From contig PBLQ01000037.1 in NCBI GenBank assembly GCA_002721815.1, forward strand, positions 35,346 to 99,345: 64,000 bases of DNA, in the 5' to 3' direction. A program made the translations under genes and the position numbers. The first letter of the stretch is position 1. Every line of letters starts with the position of its first letter. Below, piece by piece: positions 1-8,101 of this stretch. Under the pieces are notes generated by a model. It did not search any database. It was not told where the DNA came from and worked only from the letters and a program-made list of their open reading frames with translations. Origin of the DNA: Myxococcales bacterium (lineage in GTDB: Bacteria; Myxococcota; UBA727; GCA-2721815).

Positions 1-509
1 GTGCCACCTTGGTCGATTCATTGAACCGACTGACCCCCTCCATTGAACGCGCCGTTCAGTTACTTGAAGGAACCATCAACAGCCCCGATGCCAAGCCGGT
101 CACGGAGGAACTCTCCAACGTGTTACGACAAGCGGGAGAATTGGTTCTCACCACCAAGCAAATGCTCACCGACAACCAAGGCGACATCTCTGCATTGATT
201 CGGTCCTTTCGCGCGAAATCGCCAGGGGTGCTCGATAAGGTCGACCGATTGGCTGAGCGCCTGGAACAAGTGCTTCTCGCGCCCGACAGTGCCGATTTAA
301 AAGCAACCATCCAACATATCAACATCACGGCACAGTCTTTAGACGCCTTGTCCAAGCAAATATCGCGGGCCATTCAGCGCACCGATGCCATCACCGAAAC
401 AGAAATCCGCCGGTTGCTTCAACAAGAAGGGGTTCGTGTGAAAATTTTTCCGCTTGAGCAGGAAGCGCCCTTACTCCCGAGCCTTTTCGGTAAAGACCCG
501 ACGAAGTAA
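1..509 (+). CDS. C-terminal part of an MlaD/MCE-like lipid-transport protein (5' end outside window)
   Basis: The frame is open from base 3, so this is the last 168 residues of a longer protein and the TTG at base 9 is not a real start. The visible part is almost wholly helical and amphipathic, with phrases such as LVDSLNRLTPSIERAVQLLE and LDKVDRLAERLEQVLL, and it ends in a short basic tail. Long helical C-termini of this kind follow the MCE domain in MlaD-type substrate-binding proteins, which pass phospholipids between outer and inner membrane together with an ABC transporter. The MCE domain itself would lie left of the window, so the family call is an inference from the helical tail. It could also be another coiled-coil envelope protein. 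Confidence 0.5.
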   Translation, partial: ATLVDSLNRLTPSIERAVQLLEGTINSPDAKPVTEELSNVLRQAGELVLTTKQMLTDNQGDISALIRSFRAKSPGVLDKVDRLAERLEQVLLAPDSADLKATIQHINITAQSLDALSKQISRAIQRTDAITETEIRRLLQQEGVRVKIFPLEQEAPLLPSLFGKDPTK

Positions 510-510
510 A

Positions 511-999
511 TTATTCTTCGTTGGGGTCTTGAGCGCCGTCATCGGTATCTTCGACGGCCGCATCGGTTCTGGTGTTAATAGACACGTCATTTTGTGTGAT
601 TTCCATCTCGGGCTTACCTTGTTCATTGGGAATCATTTTTATCTTTGTATGGATTTCAAAGGTCATCCCGGTCATCACCCGAGTGATGATTTCGTGCAGT
701 TCTAAATGGTCTAAAAAGTTTCGGACCTCTTTTGTGACCACTTCGGTGACTTCACGCTTGGTTTTCTCTGCAGTGGAGCCCAGCATGCGCATGGCATTAT
801 TGGTCACACGATAGTCGCGCACCCCTTCATCGTTGGTCATCACCGCGCCAACGCCGGTCATGGCTTTTCGAAGCAGGTCCGACAATCCGCGCCCGTCACC
901 GCGTTCGTCTTCAGACCCCTCGCCGGTTTGGCCCGAAGACAATTCATCCTCGAGGTCTTCATCATCCATAAAAAAATGGTCGTGTGGTGTTTTGCTCAT
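511..999 (-). CDS. Hypothetical acidic protein, phasin-like helical
   Basis: A 162-residue protein that I do not recognise. The first 40 residues are very acidic and probably disordered (DDEDLEDELSS). The middle is helical and holds a stretch like KTKREVTEVVTKEVRNFLDHLELHE, and the tail is acidic again. The helical centre resembles phasin-like or polymer-associated small proteins, but that is only a likeness. The ATG at 999 is chosen because a GGGAG ribosome site lies just upstream; an in-frame GTG at 1011 would place that site inside the coding region. The stop lies two bases from the stop of the MlaD-like gene on the other strand. It is probably co-transcribed with the lipoprotein and glycine-zipper genes upstream. 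Confidence 0.6.
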   Translation of the reverse strand: MSKTPHDHFFMDDEDLEDELSSGQTGEGSEDERGDGRGLSDLLRKAMTGVGAVMTNDEGVRDYRVTNNAMRMLGSTAEKTKREVTEVVTKEVRNFLDHLELHEIITRVMTGMTFEIHTKIKMIPNEQGKPEMEITQNDVSINTRTDAAVEDTDDGAQDPNEE

Positions 1000-1011
1000 A
1001 CCGTCTCCCAC

Positions 1012-1446
1012 TCACTCTTGGGCCATGCTCAACTGCAGCCGTAAAGATTCCCGGTTGCTCTCGTAACCCTCAGCATCGCGCATTTGCACGGCAAATTCAA
1101 ATTCTTCCTCTGTTGACGAGGCGTTGTTGGTCTCCACCATCAACTCTAAAACGAAATTAATCGTGCCCTCTGTGGCCCCAAAATCAAGTTGATTGGCTAA
1201 AAACAAGGATTGGTTTTCCACCCCCTCAGCCAAGGTCATCTGACCGTCGAGGAAATACTCTGTAGACCCCGACCCAAGGTCCCCGTTTTGGTCCGTGAAG
1301 TCCACGGCAAACAACAACACCATGGGGCTTTCTTCGGACTGGCCCAAATAGGTGAGCTTGCTCAAAACAGGCGCATTTTCGTGCCCGCAGCCGGTGCCCA
1401 GCAGGGCTCCTGCAACCCATAGGAAGGGTATGATTTCTCGTAACAT
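1012..1446 (-). CDS. Hypothetical lipoprotein
   Basis: A 144-residue protein with a lipoprotein signal: a short hydrophobic segment (residues 5-17) ending in the lipobox LGTGC, so Cys20 would carry the lipid. The residue after it is Gly, not Asp, which favours the outer membrane. The rest looks like a small beta-sandwich (FAVDFTDQNGDLGSGSTEYF and FEFAVQMRDAEGYESNRESL), a pattern common in myxobacterial surface lipoproteins with Ig-like folds. No family is recognised. It lies 11 bases after the glycine-zipper gene and 12 bases before the next gene, so the three probably form one transcript. Confidence 0.6.
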   Translation of the reverse strand: MLREIIPFLWVAGALLGTGCGHENAPVLSKLTYLGQSEESPMVLLFAVDFTDQNGDLGSGSTEYFLDGQMTLAEGVENQSLFLANQLDFGATEGTINFVLELMVETNNASSTEEEFEFAVQMRDAEGYESNRESLRLQLSMAQE

Positions 1447-1457
1447 GAACCGCTCGA

Positions 1458-2012
1458 TTAATCCTTGTTGACCATTTTGCGGACCCTGTGACGCCCGTAG
1501 GTATCGCCCCCGACACCGCCCAAGACTGAACCTACCACGGAGCCAACAACGGTGCCCACCACAGGCATGGCGGCGGTACCCACCATGGCGCCCACCACGG
1601 CCCCACCGCCGGAGCCAACCAAGCCGCCTGCGTGCCCGCCCATGCGTTCGATGAACTGGTCGGTATTAATTTTACCTTGGCTCAGGCGCAAACCGTCGCG
1701 AGCGGCATCAAAGGCCAAGAAGGCAGTGCCCGCCGCCAAGGCAGGTCGTTTTGCCAGTTCTGTGGCAATGCGTTTGACCGTTTCTTGCCCCACGCGTTTG
1801 GAAAGTTCTTTGGCAGCCAAATGCGCAGTTTGGGAGATCACCACGCGGCCCACACCTTCACCCACCACTGCTTCGACCCGCTCTTTGGTTTTTTCGCCAA
1901 AAGCTTTGGGCCGGCCATCTTTGTGCCTTTTTTCAATGAACCGATCGCGTTCCTTGGCCGCCAGTTGCCCAACGGCCATGCTAGCCGAGACCATCAACTC
2001 TTTCCAAGACAT
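1458..2012 (-). CDS. Hypothetical protein with glycine-zipper C-terminus
   Basis: A 184-residue protein. Residues 1-95 are charged and helical. The last third is rich in Gly, Val and Ala with GxxxG spacing (GGLVGSGGGAVVGAMVGTAA, VVGSVVGSVLGGVGG), which is typical of glycine-zipper segments that insert in or lie on membranes. There is no signal peptide, so the protein would face the cytoplasm. No function can be named. A GGAGG motif lies nine bases before the ATG. It is first in a three-gene minus-strand group and diverges from yqgE across a 195-base gap that holds AT-rich promoter-like sequence. Confidence 0.55.
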   Translation of the reverse strand: MSWKELMVSASMAVGQLAAKERDRFIEKRHKDGRPKAFGEKTKERVEAVVGEGVGRVVISQTAHLAAKELSKRVGQETVKRIATELAKRPALAAGTAFLAFDAARDGLRLSQGKINTDQFIERMGGHAGGLVGSGGGAVVGAMVGTAAMPVVGTVVGSVVGSVLGGVGGDTYGRHRVRKMVNKD

Positions 2013-2207
2013 GATGCATTGCCTCCATCCGGGCCTTCTCGCCCTACTTTAAAGTATAATGGTGCACGACTTAAAGACCACCTCCTTTTTGGTATTTTTC
2101 AACTAAACCCCCAAAAACAGCGCAATTTGGGATTTTTGAGCTGTCTATTCAGCCTATTTAAGATGATTTTGCTTAGTGATTTCGGGTCCAGCCGTTAAAA
2201 TACGAGT

Positions 2208-2783
2208 ATGGATGCAGATCTGAAGCAAAATACCCCACAGCCCGGCTTTCTGATCGCACCCCCGTCCTTGCAAGATCCCAACTTCAAGGAAGCGGTGGTC
2301 ATCATTTGTGTGCAAGAATCCGAAGGGGCCATGGGCTTTGTGCTCAACCGACCCTCTGGCCTTCAGCTGCACGCCATTCTCAAAGATCTGGAAATCAACC
2401 CAAAAGTTAAAGACCGTGAAGTGCTGGCAGGCGGTCCCGTGTCCAACTACGCGGGGTTTGTTCTTTACGAGCACCCTCCCGATGAACCACTGGCGCCAGG
2501 ACTCTTCGTTTCAGAAACCGTCTCCATCACACCCTCCTTAGAGGTTTTGGAACGCGCCGCGTTGGACCAAATGCCTGGCCGGTTCGAGCTGTTGCTCGGC
2601 TATGCTGGATGGGGACCCGGCCAACTGGAAAATGAAATGAAAAAAGGTGGCTGGCTTCATTGTGAGTATGAACCCGAGTTGCTCTTTGATGTCCCCGTGG
2701 ACAAACGATGGGAAGAGATTTTCTCGCGCATGGGGTTTTCACCCTTGGCGTTCATGAACGTCCCTGGTGGCGCGCAAGCTTAA
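2208..2783 (+). CDS. YqgE/AlgH family protein (UPF0301)
   Basis: At 191 residues this is the usual length for the YqgE/AlgH family. The family signature is clear: the start PGFLIAPPSL with DPNFKEAVVIIC, then GAMGFVLNRPSG, then GGPV, and later GYAGWGPGQLENE. Members are soluble and widespread in proteobacteria, sometimes linked to alginate regulation in Pseudomonas, but no biochemical activity is firmly known. The stop overlaps the stop of the cstA-like gene on the opposite strand by four bases. It stands alone on its strand. Confidence 0.93.
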   Translation: MDADLKQNTPQPGFLIAPPSLQDPNFKEAVVIICVQESEGAMGFVLNRPSGLQLHAILKDLEINPKVKDREVLAGGPVSNYAGFVLYEHPPDEPLAPGLFVSETVSITPSLEVLERAALDQMPGRFELLLGYAGWGPGQLENEMKKGGWLHCEYEPELLFDVPVDKRWEEIFSRMGFSPLAFMNVPGGAQA

Positions 2784-4456
2784 GAGGCTGCGCGGTCGGC
2801 TTTTAGTTTTTGTAAAATCAAAACCGCCTCCACCACCATCCAAATTTCACACACAAAAATGACCGTCCCTAAGGTGATGGTTAACATGCCAGCGGTGGCA
2901 TTTTCGGTGCCGTACGAGCTGAGCCATGTCATCAGATTCATGCCCATGGCCACCAAGGTCATCGCCACCAAAAAAAGCATGGGCACAGCGATGACCATCG
3001 TGGGTTTTTGAGCCCGGTATAAATAGACAAACAGTACCAACAAGGACATGGCAGCGATGAGCTGATTGGTGGTGCCAAACAGCATCCACAAAGGTCCCCA
3101 CACCTTAGGCCCGGCCAAGACCAAGGGGATGGCAGGCCCCACAGCCACCGCAGTGGCCACGTATCGGTTGGTCAAGAAGTTCCAACCCAACTGCGTGCCC
3201 AATTCAGCCACCACCAAACGCTGAATACGGGCTGCCGTGTCCATGCTGGTGGCGGCGAACGAAATGGCTAACACCGCAACCACCGCCTGGGCCCAGCCCT
3301 TCGGTAAATACAAGGCTTCCAAAAAGGTGCCGGCTCCCGCCACAAAATTCGCGATGGCATTGATGCCCGACGAATTCCAAGAATGGTAGTGACTGCCCCA
3401 GTCCGAAAGACCTGCTGCCACTGCCACCGTAGCAATGACAGCCAAGGTGCCTTCGCCCAGCATGCCGCCGTAACCAATTGCACGCGCATCGGCCATGTTA
3501 TTGAGCTGTTTGGAAGTGGTCCCACTGCCCACCAAGCCGTGGAAGCCAGAAATCGAGCCACAAGCAATGGTCACAAAAAGCAAAGGCAGAATGGGAGGCG
3601 CCCCTTCAGGATTCAAGTTAAATGCAGGGGCTTGAATCTCCGGGTGCAACACCAGCAGCCCTAAGATCAACAAAGACAAGCCCACGATCAATTGATGGCT
3701 GTTAATAAAGTCCCGGGGCTGCAACAAAAGCCAAATGGGCATGACGGAAGCAACGGCCGCGTAGATCAAGAGCAGAATCGCCCAGTTGATCATGGCGTCC
3801 CCAGGCAAGACAGCGTCCAATCGTAATGGAAAGTTCACGCCAACAGCCACCATCACGTACAACAAAACCAACGCAATGATGGAAGGCCACAAAATGGGCA
3901 CGCCTTTTTTATAAAACAAATAGCCAATGCCGATGGCCACAAAGATTTCGAAATTCACTGGAATCACGGTGGCTGGGTATTTGGTAAATAAAACGCCAAT
4001 GGCAAAAGCAAAAACTGCCAACACCACCCAGATCAAAAAATAAATCACGACCTGCAAAAGCAGTCTGACACGTGGGTGTATGACCTCGCCAGCAATATCA
4101 CCCATGGTACGGCCTTGATGCCTGGCGCCCAACACCAAAGCACCGAAGTCATGTACGGCCCCCATAAAGATGGTACCAAAAACAATCCAAATCAGTGCCG
4201 GTACCCAGCCCCAGATAACCGCCACCGCCGGACCAATGATGGGCGCGGCTCCGGCGATTGAAGTGTAGTGATGGCCCCACAGGACGTGTTTATCCACTGG
4301 CATATAATCCACGTCATCACGCAGATTGGGGTCGTGAGCTGGAGTTCTTTCATCGGCCGATAGTCCAAATACTTTTTCGGCCAGATAAACGGACCACTTG
4401 CGATAACCAAAAAAGTAAAAGAGCGCCAACGCGCCCAACACCACCACCACAGACAT
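2780..4456 (-). CDS. cstA: CstA-family carbon starvation/pyruvate-peptide transporter
   Basis: A 558-residue, highly hydrophobic inner-membrane protein with about 15 membrane segments. The CstA signature is at residues 61-77 (GHHYTSIAGAAPIIGPA), followed by DFGALVLGARHQGRTMGDI and, later, GLVGSGTTSKQLNN. In enterobacteria CstA and its paralog YjiY/BtsT take up peptides or pyruvate when carbon is short. This protein is shorter than the roughly 700-residue E. coli CstA and matches the compact form found in many other phyla. An AAGGAGG site precedes the ATG by seven bases. It follows the FHA-GGDEF gene by 16 bases, so its expression may be tied to that signalling pair. The substrate cannot be told from sequence. 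Confidence 0.9.
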   Translation of the reverse strand: MSVVVVLGALALFYFFGYRKWSVYLAEKVFGLSADERTPAHDPNLRDDVDYMPVDKHVLWGHHYTSIAGAAPIIGPAVAVIWGWVPALIWIVFGTIFMGAVHDFGALVLGARHQGRTMGDIAGEVIHPRVRLLLQVVIYFLIWVVLAVFAFAIGVLFTKYPATVIPVNFEIFVAIGIGYLFYKKGVPILWPSIIALVLLYVMVAVGVNFPLRLDAVLPGDAMINWAILLLIYAAVASVMPIWLLLQPRDFINSHQLIVGLSLLILGLLVLHPEIQAPAFNLNPEGAPPILPLLFVTIACGSISGFHGLVGSGTTSKQLNNMADARAIGYGGMLGEGTLAVIATVAVAAGLSDWGSHYHSWNSSGINAIANFVAGAGTFLEALYLPKGWAQAVVAVLAISFAATSMDTAARIQRLVVAELGTQLGWNFLTNRYVATAVAVGPAIPLVLAGPKVWGPLWMLFGTTNQLIAAMSLLVLFVYLYRAQKPTMVIAVPMLFLVAMTLVAMGMNLMTWLSSYGTENATAGMLTITLGTVIFVCEIWMVVEAVLILQKLKADRAAS

Positions 4457-4472
4457 GCGAAGGCCTCCTTAG

Positions 4473-5387
4473 TTAGGCGCTGTTTTCGGCGGCATCGTCA
4501 ACACACACACGATTGCGGCCATTTTCTTTGGCACGATAAAGCTGGGCATCGGCGCGAGATATAAATTGCTCAGGGGTTTCGCCCTTTTGAAAATGGGAGA
4601 CCCCCAGTGAAATGGTCACTGGAATAATATTGCTCTCAAATTCAAACACCTCTTCCTGCACCAAACTGCGAATTTTTTCGGCCAAAATACCACCCCGGTC
4701 TACCATGGTATCCGGCAAGCAAATCGCAAACTCCTCGCCCCCATACCGTGCAAAGCACTCTTCTTTACGAATGGTGCCCTGAGAAATGATGTCCGAGATT
4801 TGTTTGAGCACGTGGTCTCCAGCCAAATGGCCAAAGTTGTCATTCACTTTTTTGAAATGATCCACATCGAACAAGACCAACGTTAAGGGCCGATTATAAC
4901 GCCCGCAACGCGCCATTTCGCGTTCAAGAAACTCTACGAAATAGCGTTTGTTATAAATCATGGTGAGACCGTCATAAATGGCCATCCGATAAATCTCTTC
5001 GTAATAGAGCTGTTCAATATTATCACCAGAGATGTATTTAAAAATGGCACCCCCAATTTTAATAAAATCACCGTTTCTCAAGCGCTCTCGAGACTGCAGC
5101 TCCACGTCGTTCACAAAGGTACCATTGGTAGACCCAAGATCTTCAATGAAATCCCCCACCGCACTGCTGTAGATACGACAATGTGCCCGCGACACATTAT
5201 CTTGGTGACAAATAATTTCACTGTCTTGCCCGCGACCAATGGTGGTTTGAATGCGGCTCAACGCATGCTTTTTGCCGATATCTTGAGAACCGTAAATCTG
5301 CACGAGGCAAGCGACCCCGTCACGAAGTCGTTTGTCTGCAATGCGCGAGACCTGAGAAACCCGCGTTCTTTCCTCCCGCTCGTCCAA
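4473..5387 (-). CDS. FHA domain-GGDEF diguanylate cyclase
   Basis: A 304-residue cytoplasmic protein. An FHA domain fills residues 30-118, with the phosphothreonine-binding residues in place (GRG at 51, NVSRAH at 65-70, DLGSTNGTFVN at 83-93). A GGDEF domain fills residues 135-300, with active-site GGEEF at 216-220, so it probably makes cyclic di-GMP. The inhibitory I-site position reads RKEE rather than RxxD, so product inhibition may be weak or lost. The start is a TTG with GGAGG six bases upstream; that site overlaps the end of the PP2C gene. The pairing suggests that binding of a phosphorylated partner, perhaps opposed by the adjacent phosphatase, controls cyclase activity. No kinase is encoded nearby. 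Confidence 0.9.
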   Translation of the reverse strand: MDEREERTRVSQVSRIADKRLRDGVACLVQIYGSQDIGKKHALSRIQTTIGRGQDSEIICHQDNVSRAHCRIYSSAVGDFIEDLGSTNGTFVNDVELQSRERLRNGDFIKIGGAIFKYISGDNIEQLYYEEIYRMAIYDGLTMIYNKRYFVEFLEREMARCGRYNRPLTLVLFDVDHFKKVNDNFGHLAGDHVLKQISDIISQGTIRKEECFARYGGEEFAICLPDTMVDRGGILAEKIRSLVQEEVFEFESNIIPVTISLGVSHFQKGETPEQFISRADAQLYRAKENGRNRVCVDDAAENSA

Positions 5388-5388
5388 A

Positions 5389-6726
5389 CTATTCCTCCGG
5401 CACTAAGGCTGGGGGTTCAACGATGTCGGCCCCTTCTTCGGCGTAGGACTCTGGGTTGAGAAAAGGAATGGTTTCGTCATCCTCAATATTCGCTCTGGCA
5501 TCGGACAGCAAGTCATTGGCAGACCGCAAACGGCCACTGAGACTCTGCACAAAACTCCACAAAAGCTTCACTGCAAGGATGGGCTCTTTGCGGATGAGGT
5601 TATAAAAATCGCGCCTTTCAACAATCATCAACCTCGAAGCACTTTCCACGACCACTGTGGCCGACCGAGGGCTTTGGTCCACCAGAGCCATCTCACCAAA
5701 ATGCATGCCTGTTTCGAGTTTGGCGATATTCTGCCCTTCACGCATGACGTCGAGTTTGCCTGATAACACCACGTACAGTTCGGCCCCTTTGGCACCTTCG
5801 CTGATCACGGTGACGTGTGGGTCGTAATTCTCAACCCGCGTGATGTTCAATACTTTGACCAACTCCTTGTAGTTGAGATGGCGAAACAATGAGATTTGCC
5901 GCAGGACATCGAGTTGGTGGAAAACGTCTTGGGCACGCTTTTCTTGCTCTACGGCCTCTTCGGGAGATGGAACCCCACGTACCATGACCACGGTGATATT
6001 ATCACTGCCGCCCCTTTGGTTGGCCAGTTCTATAAACTTGGTGGTGCTCGCCTCGAGGTCTTCTCGCCCCATGTACTTCGCCATTTCATTGGGGTCGTCC
6101 ATGTACGAAGACAAGCCATCTGAACAAAGCAAATAGGTGTCGCCCGGTAAGATATCCATGATCAAACTGTCCACCTGAACAGATTCTTGAATGCCGACCG
6201 CACGAGTGATGACGTTACCAAAGGGACTGGCGCGGGCCTCTTCCCGGGTCATCTTGCCCCGCTTAATCATTTCGGTGACATAGGAATGGTCTTCGGAGAG
6301 CTGATGTAATTGTCCGTTACGGGTGAGATAAAGTCGTGAATCACCCACGTGGCCCATGACGCCTTTGTCGCCCACCACCAGCAGCATTTCCAAGGTGGTT
6401 CCCATGCCCGATTTCGATTTGTCGGCCTGCGCTGCTTTATAGACCTCGCGGCAAGCCCGCTGCACTGCCCGTTCTACCAACGCCGCTATCTTGTCCCGGG
6501 TCTGAGGGTTGTCGTTGTCACGGAATTCTTGAAGTACTTTTTCATTTTTTTCGATGTAGCGCTTCACCGTGGTCGCGGCCATTTCTGAAGCCACTTCACC
6601 GGCAGCATGGCCACCCATGCCATCGCACACCATGTATAAACCCAACTCAGGGTCGATCAAAAAGTAATCCTCGTTATGATCTCTTTTTTGTCCAACATCC
6701 GTAAGGCCTACGCCATTGATTTCCAT
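5389..6726 (-). CDS. PP2C-type Ser/Thr phosphatase fused to a cyclic-nucleotide-binding domain
   Basis: A 445-residue two-domain protein. Residues 1-252 are a bacterial PP2C phosphatase with the metal-binding motifs present: RDHNED (15-20), VCDGMGGHAAGE (33-44), GHVGDSR (125-131), SDG (202-204) and GGSDNI (239-244). Residues 275-400 are a cNMP-binding domain with the phosphate-binding cassette FGEMALVDQSPRSATVVV at 343-360, followed by an acidic tail. Such fusions let a second messenger tune dephosphorylation of Ser/Thr-kinase targets. AAGGAG lies seven bases before the ATG. It is followed within two bases by the FHA-GGDEF gene, so the pair is almost surely one transcript. Whether cAMP, cGMP or another ligand binds is not shown. 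Confidence 0.92.
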   Translation of the reverse strand: MEINGVGLTDVGQKRDHNEDYFLIDPELGLYMVCDGMGGHAAGEVASEMAATTVKRYIEKNEKVLQEFRDNDNPQTRDKIAALVERAVQRACREVYKAAQADKSKSGMGTTLEMLLVVGDKGVMGHVGDSRLYLTRNGQLHQLSEDHSYVTEMIKRGKMTREEARASPFGNVITRAVGIQESVQVDSLIMDILPGDTYLLCSDGLSSYMDDPNEMAKYMGREDLEASTTKFIELANQRGGSDNITVVMVRGVPSPEEAVEQEKRAQDVFHQLDVLRQISLFRHLNYKELVKVLNITRVENYDPHVTVISEGAKGAELYVVLSGKLDVMREGQNIAKLETGMHFGEMALVDQSPRSATVVVESASRLMIVERRDFYNLIRKEPILAVKLLWSFVQSLSGRLRSANDLLSDARANIEDDETIPFLNPESYAEEGADIVEPPALVPEE

Positions 6727-6950
6727 TCAATCACTCCTTCACAGTGGTTTTCACACCCTTAGGAAATACCACCCCCCCCTTTTGCCGGTCAAACCCACAA
6801 GGGGTCTAAATCAAAAGTTTTTTTACAAAATTTCGGTCCCTGAAATTTGAGCCTTCGCACCATGTCGCCCCAGCCCAGCCATGACCGAAAGGGATGGGGC
6901 AAAAAGCAATAACCGTTTGTTTTTATGTGGTTTTCTGGGTAAAAGAAGAT
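6727..6950. promoter_or_regulatory. Divergent intergenic region with a C8/G8 tract
   Basis: This 224-base gap separates the PP2C gene (minus) from the YkgJ-like gene (plus). On the minus strand a TTGACC lies 18 bases from a TATTTC, a weak promoter-like pair, and a run of eight G (C on the plus strand, 6772-6779) falls inside the spacer. No RNA gene or terminator is evident. The promoter reading is tentative. Confidence 0.3.
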
Positions 6951-7751
6951 ATGACTGCTTTGCCCATCCTGCCCCATGGCACCACAGCCAAGCCGCTCCA
7001 AAGTGGTCCCCTTCAGCGGCCCTCCGATGGACCCACCACCCACAAGCTCTTCGATTTATGGGAAGAAGCCCAGAAACGGCTGTGGAAACCCAAATTTTGG
7101 TGGCAAAATCTCATGCTTCGCAAGGGTTTTGATCTGACGTTCATCAAACCCCACGAATTCCGGCTCCTGGTTCCGGCCCACCAACTGACTGACTGCGACA
7201 ACTGTACAGAGGTGTGCTGCACCGGGCCCAACAGTCGTGTGTCCTTAGGCCTTTTGGACCAAGCCCGCCTCATAGACGCAGGTCTGTCCCACGCCATCCA
7301 ACAGGGTCCCCATGGGGTCAACGACTCGGCCAATAAACTCTGGGCCCAATCGGCCAGCGAAGAAAGCCTCTTCTTTCGCGGTTTCCCCGTACTCAAACGT
7401 GATGCGACCCAAACCTGCGCCCTGCTCAACGAAAACCTGTCTTGCGGCGCTTTTCCCCATTGGCCCATGAGCTGTGAAAGGTATCCCTTCGCCGTCAATT
7501 TGGAAAACAAGACGGTGTTTTGGGCCGAAGGCTGCGCTTCACTGCACGAGGTTCACGAGCCAGAAGCCTTACTTCGTGGGCGTCAATTATTTCATGCAGC
7601 GATTGAAACCTACAATCAACGGATCCGAGATGTCATATTGCTTTACGTTGCCATGCCCGAACTGGCCGACATGGGTTTGCTCCGCCATTTGTCTTTACAC
7701 GGCACACTGGAGCGTCGTCGTAAAAAACTCTTAGCGGCGAAAACGCATTAA
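6951..7751 (+). CDS. YkgJ-like cysteine-cluster (zinc/iron-binding) protein
   Basis: A 266-residue cytoplasmic protein. The family mark is a CxxCxxxCC cluster (CDNCTEVCC), followed about 90 residues on by further cysteines in CALLNENLSCGAF and MSCERYPF. This is the spacing of the YkgJ/UPF0153 family, thought to bind zinc or an iron-sulfur cluster; the function is unknown. I prefer the ATG at 6951, which has a purine-rich stretch upstream, over the ATG at 6894, because the 19 extra residues are hydrophobic and unlike the family. Its 3' end overlaps the convergent hypothetical gene by 21 bases. Confidence 0.72.
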   Translation: MTALPILPHGTTAKPLQSGPLQRPSDGPTTHKLFDLWEEAQKRLWKPKFWWQNLMLRKGFDLTFIKPHEFRLLVPAHQLTDCDNCTEVCCTGPNSRVSLGLLDQARLIDAGLSHAIQQGPHGVNDSANKLWAQSASEESLFFRGFPVLKRDATQTCALLNENLSCGAFPHWPMSCERYPFAVNLENKTVFWAEGCASLHEVHEPEALLRGRQLFHAAIETYNQRIRDVILLYVAMPELADMGLLRHLSLHGTLERRRKKLLAAKTH

Positions 7752-8078
7752 CTGTCGCTGCAAATCTGCAGAAGAGATGGTCTCCCCCAAATCGCGTTCT
7801 GACAAATCCACCTGAGGCAACGGTGCCTCGGTTTCTTTTTGTGCACTGTCCACTTTATCAGCCTTGGCTTGGGGTTCAGCCTCTTCTTCCAAAGCTTCTT
7901 CAAGGGTCATTGGCGGGGTTTCTTCGAGGGTGGATGCAAAAGACTTTTGGGGACGTTCTCTGTCTTGCCGCTCACGCCTCGCATATTCCGCTTCGAGATC
8001 TCGGATGTGGTCTGGATCCGCGGCCATGCCCGTTCCGACAATTCCACGTGGCTCTACTCTGCGGTGTTCATCTGCCAT
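7731..8078 (-). CDS. Small charged hypothetical protein
   Basis: A 115-residue hydrophilic protein rich in Glu, Arg and Asp (LEAEYARRERQDRERPQKS, MTLEEALEEEAEPQ). It has no signal peptide, membrane segment or known domain and is probably disordered. It starts 23 bases downstream of the Omp85 gene and is likely the last gene of that transcript. Its end overlaps the YkgJ-like gene on the other strand. It is kept as real because of its position, its sound ATG and protein-like composition, but support is modest. Confidence 0.5.
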   Translation of the reverse strand: MADEHRRVEPRGIVGTGMAADPDHIRDLEAEYARRERQDRERPQKSFASTLEETPPMTLEEALEEEAEPQAKADKVDSAQKETEAPLPQVDLSERDLGETISSADLQRQLMRFRR

Positions 8079-8101
8079 AAAGTGATCATACCATTATTGG
8101 C

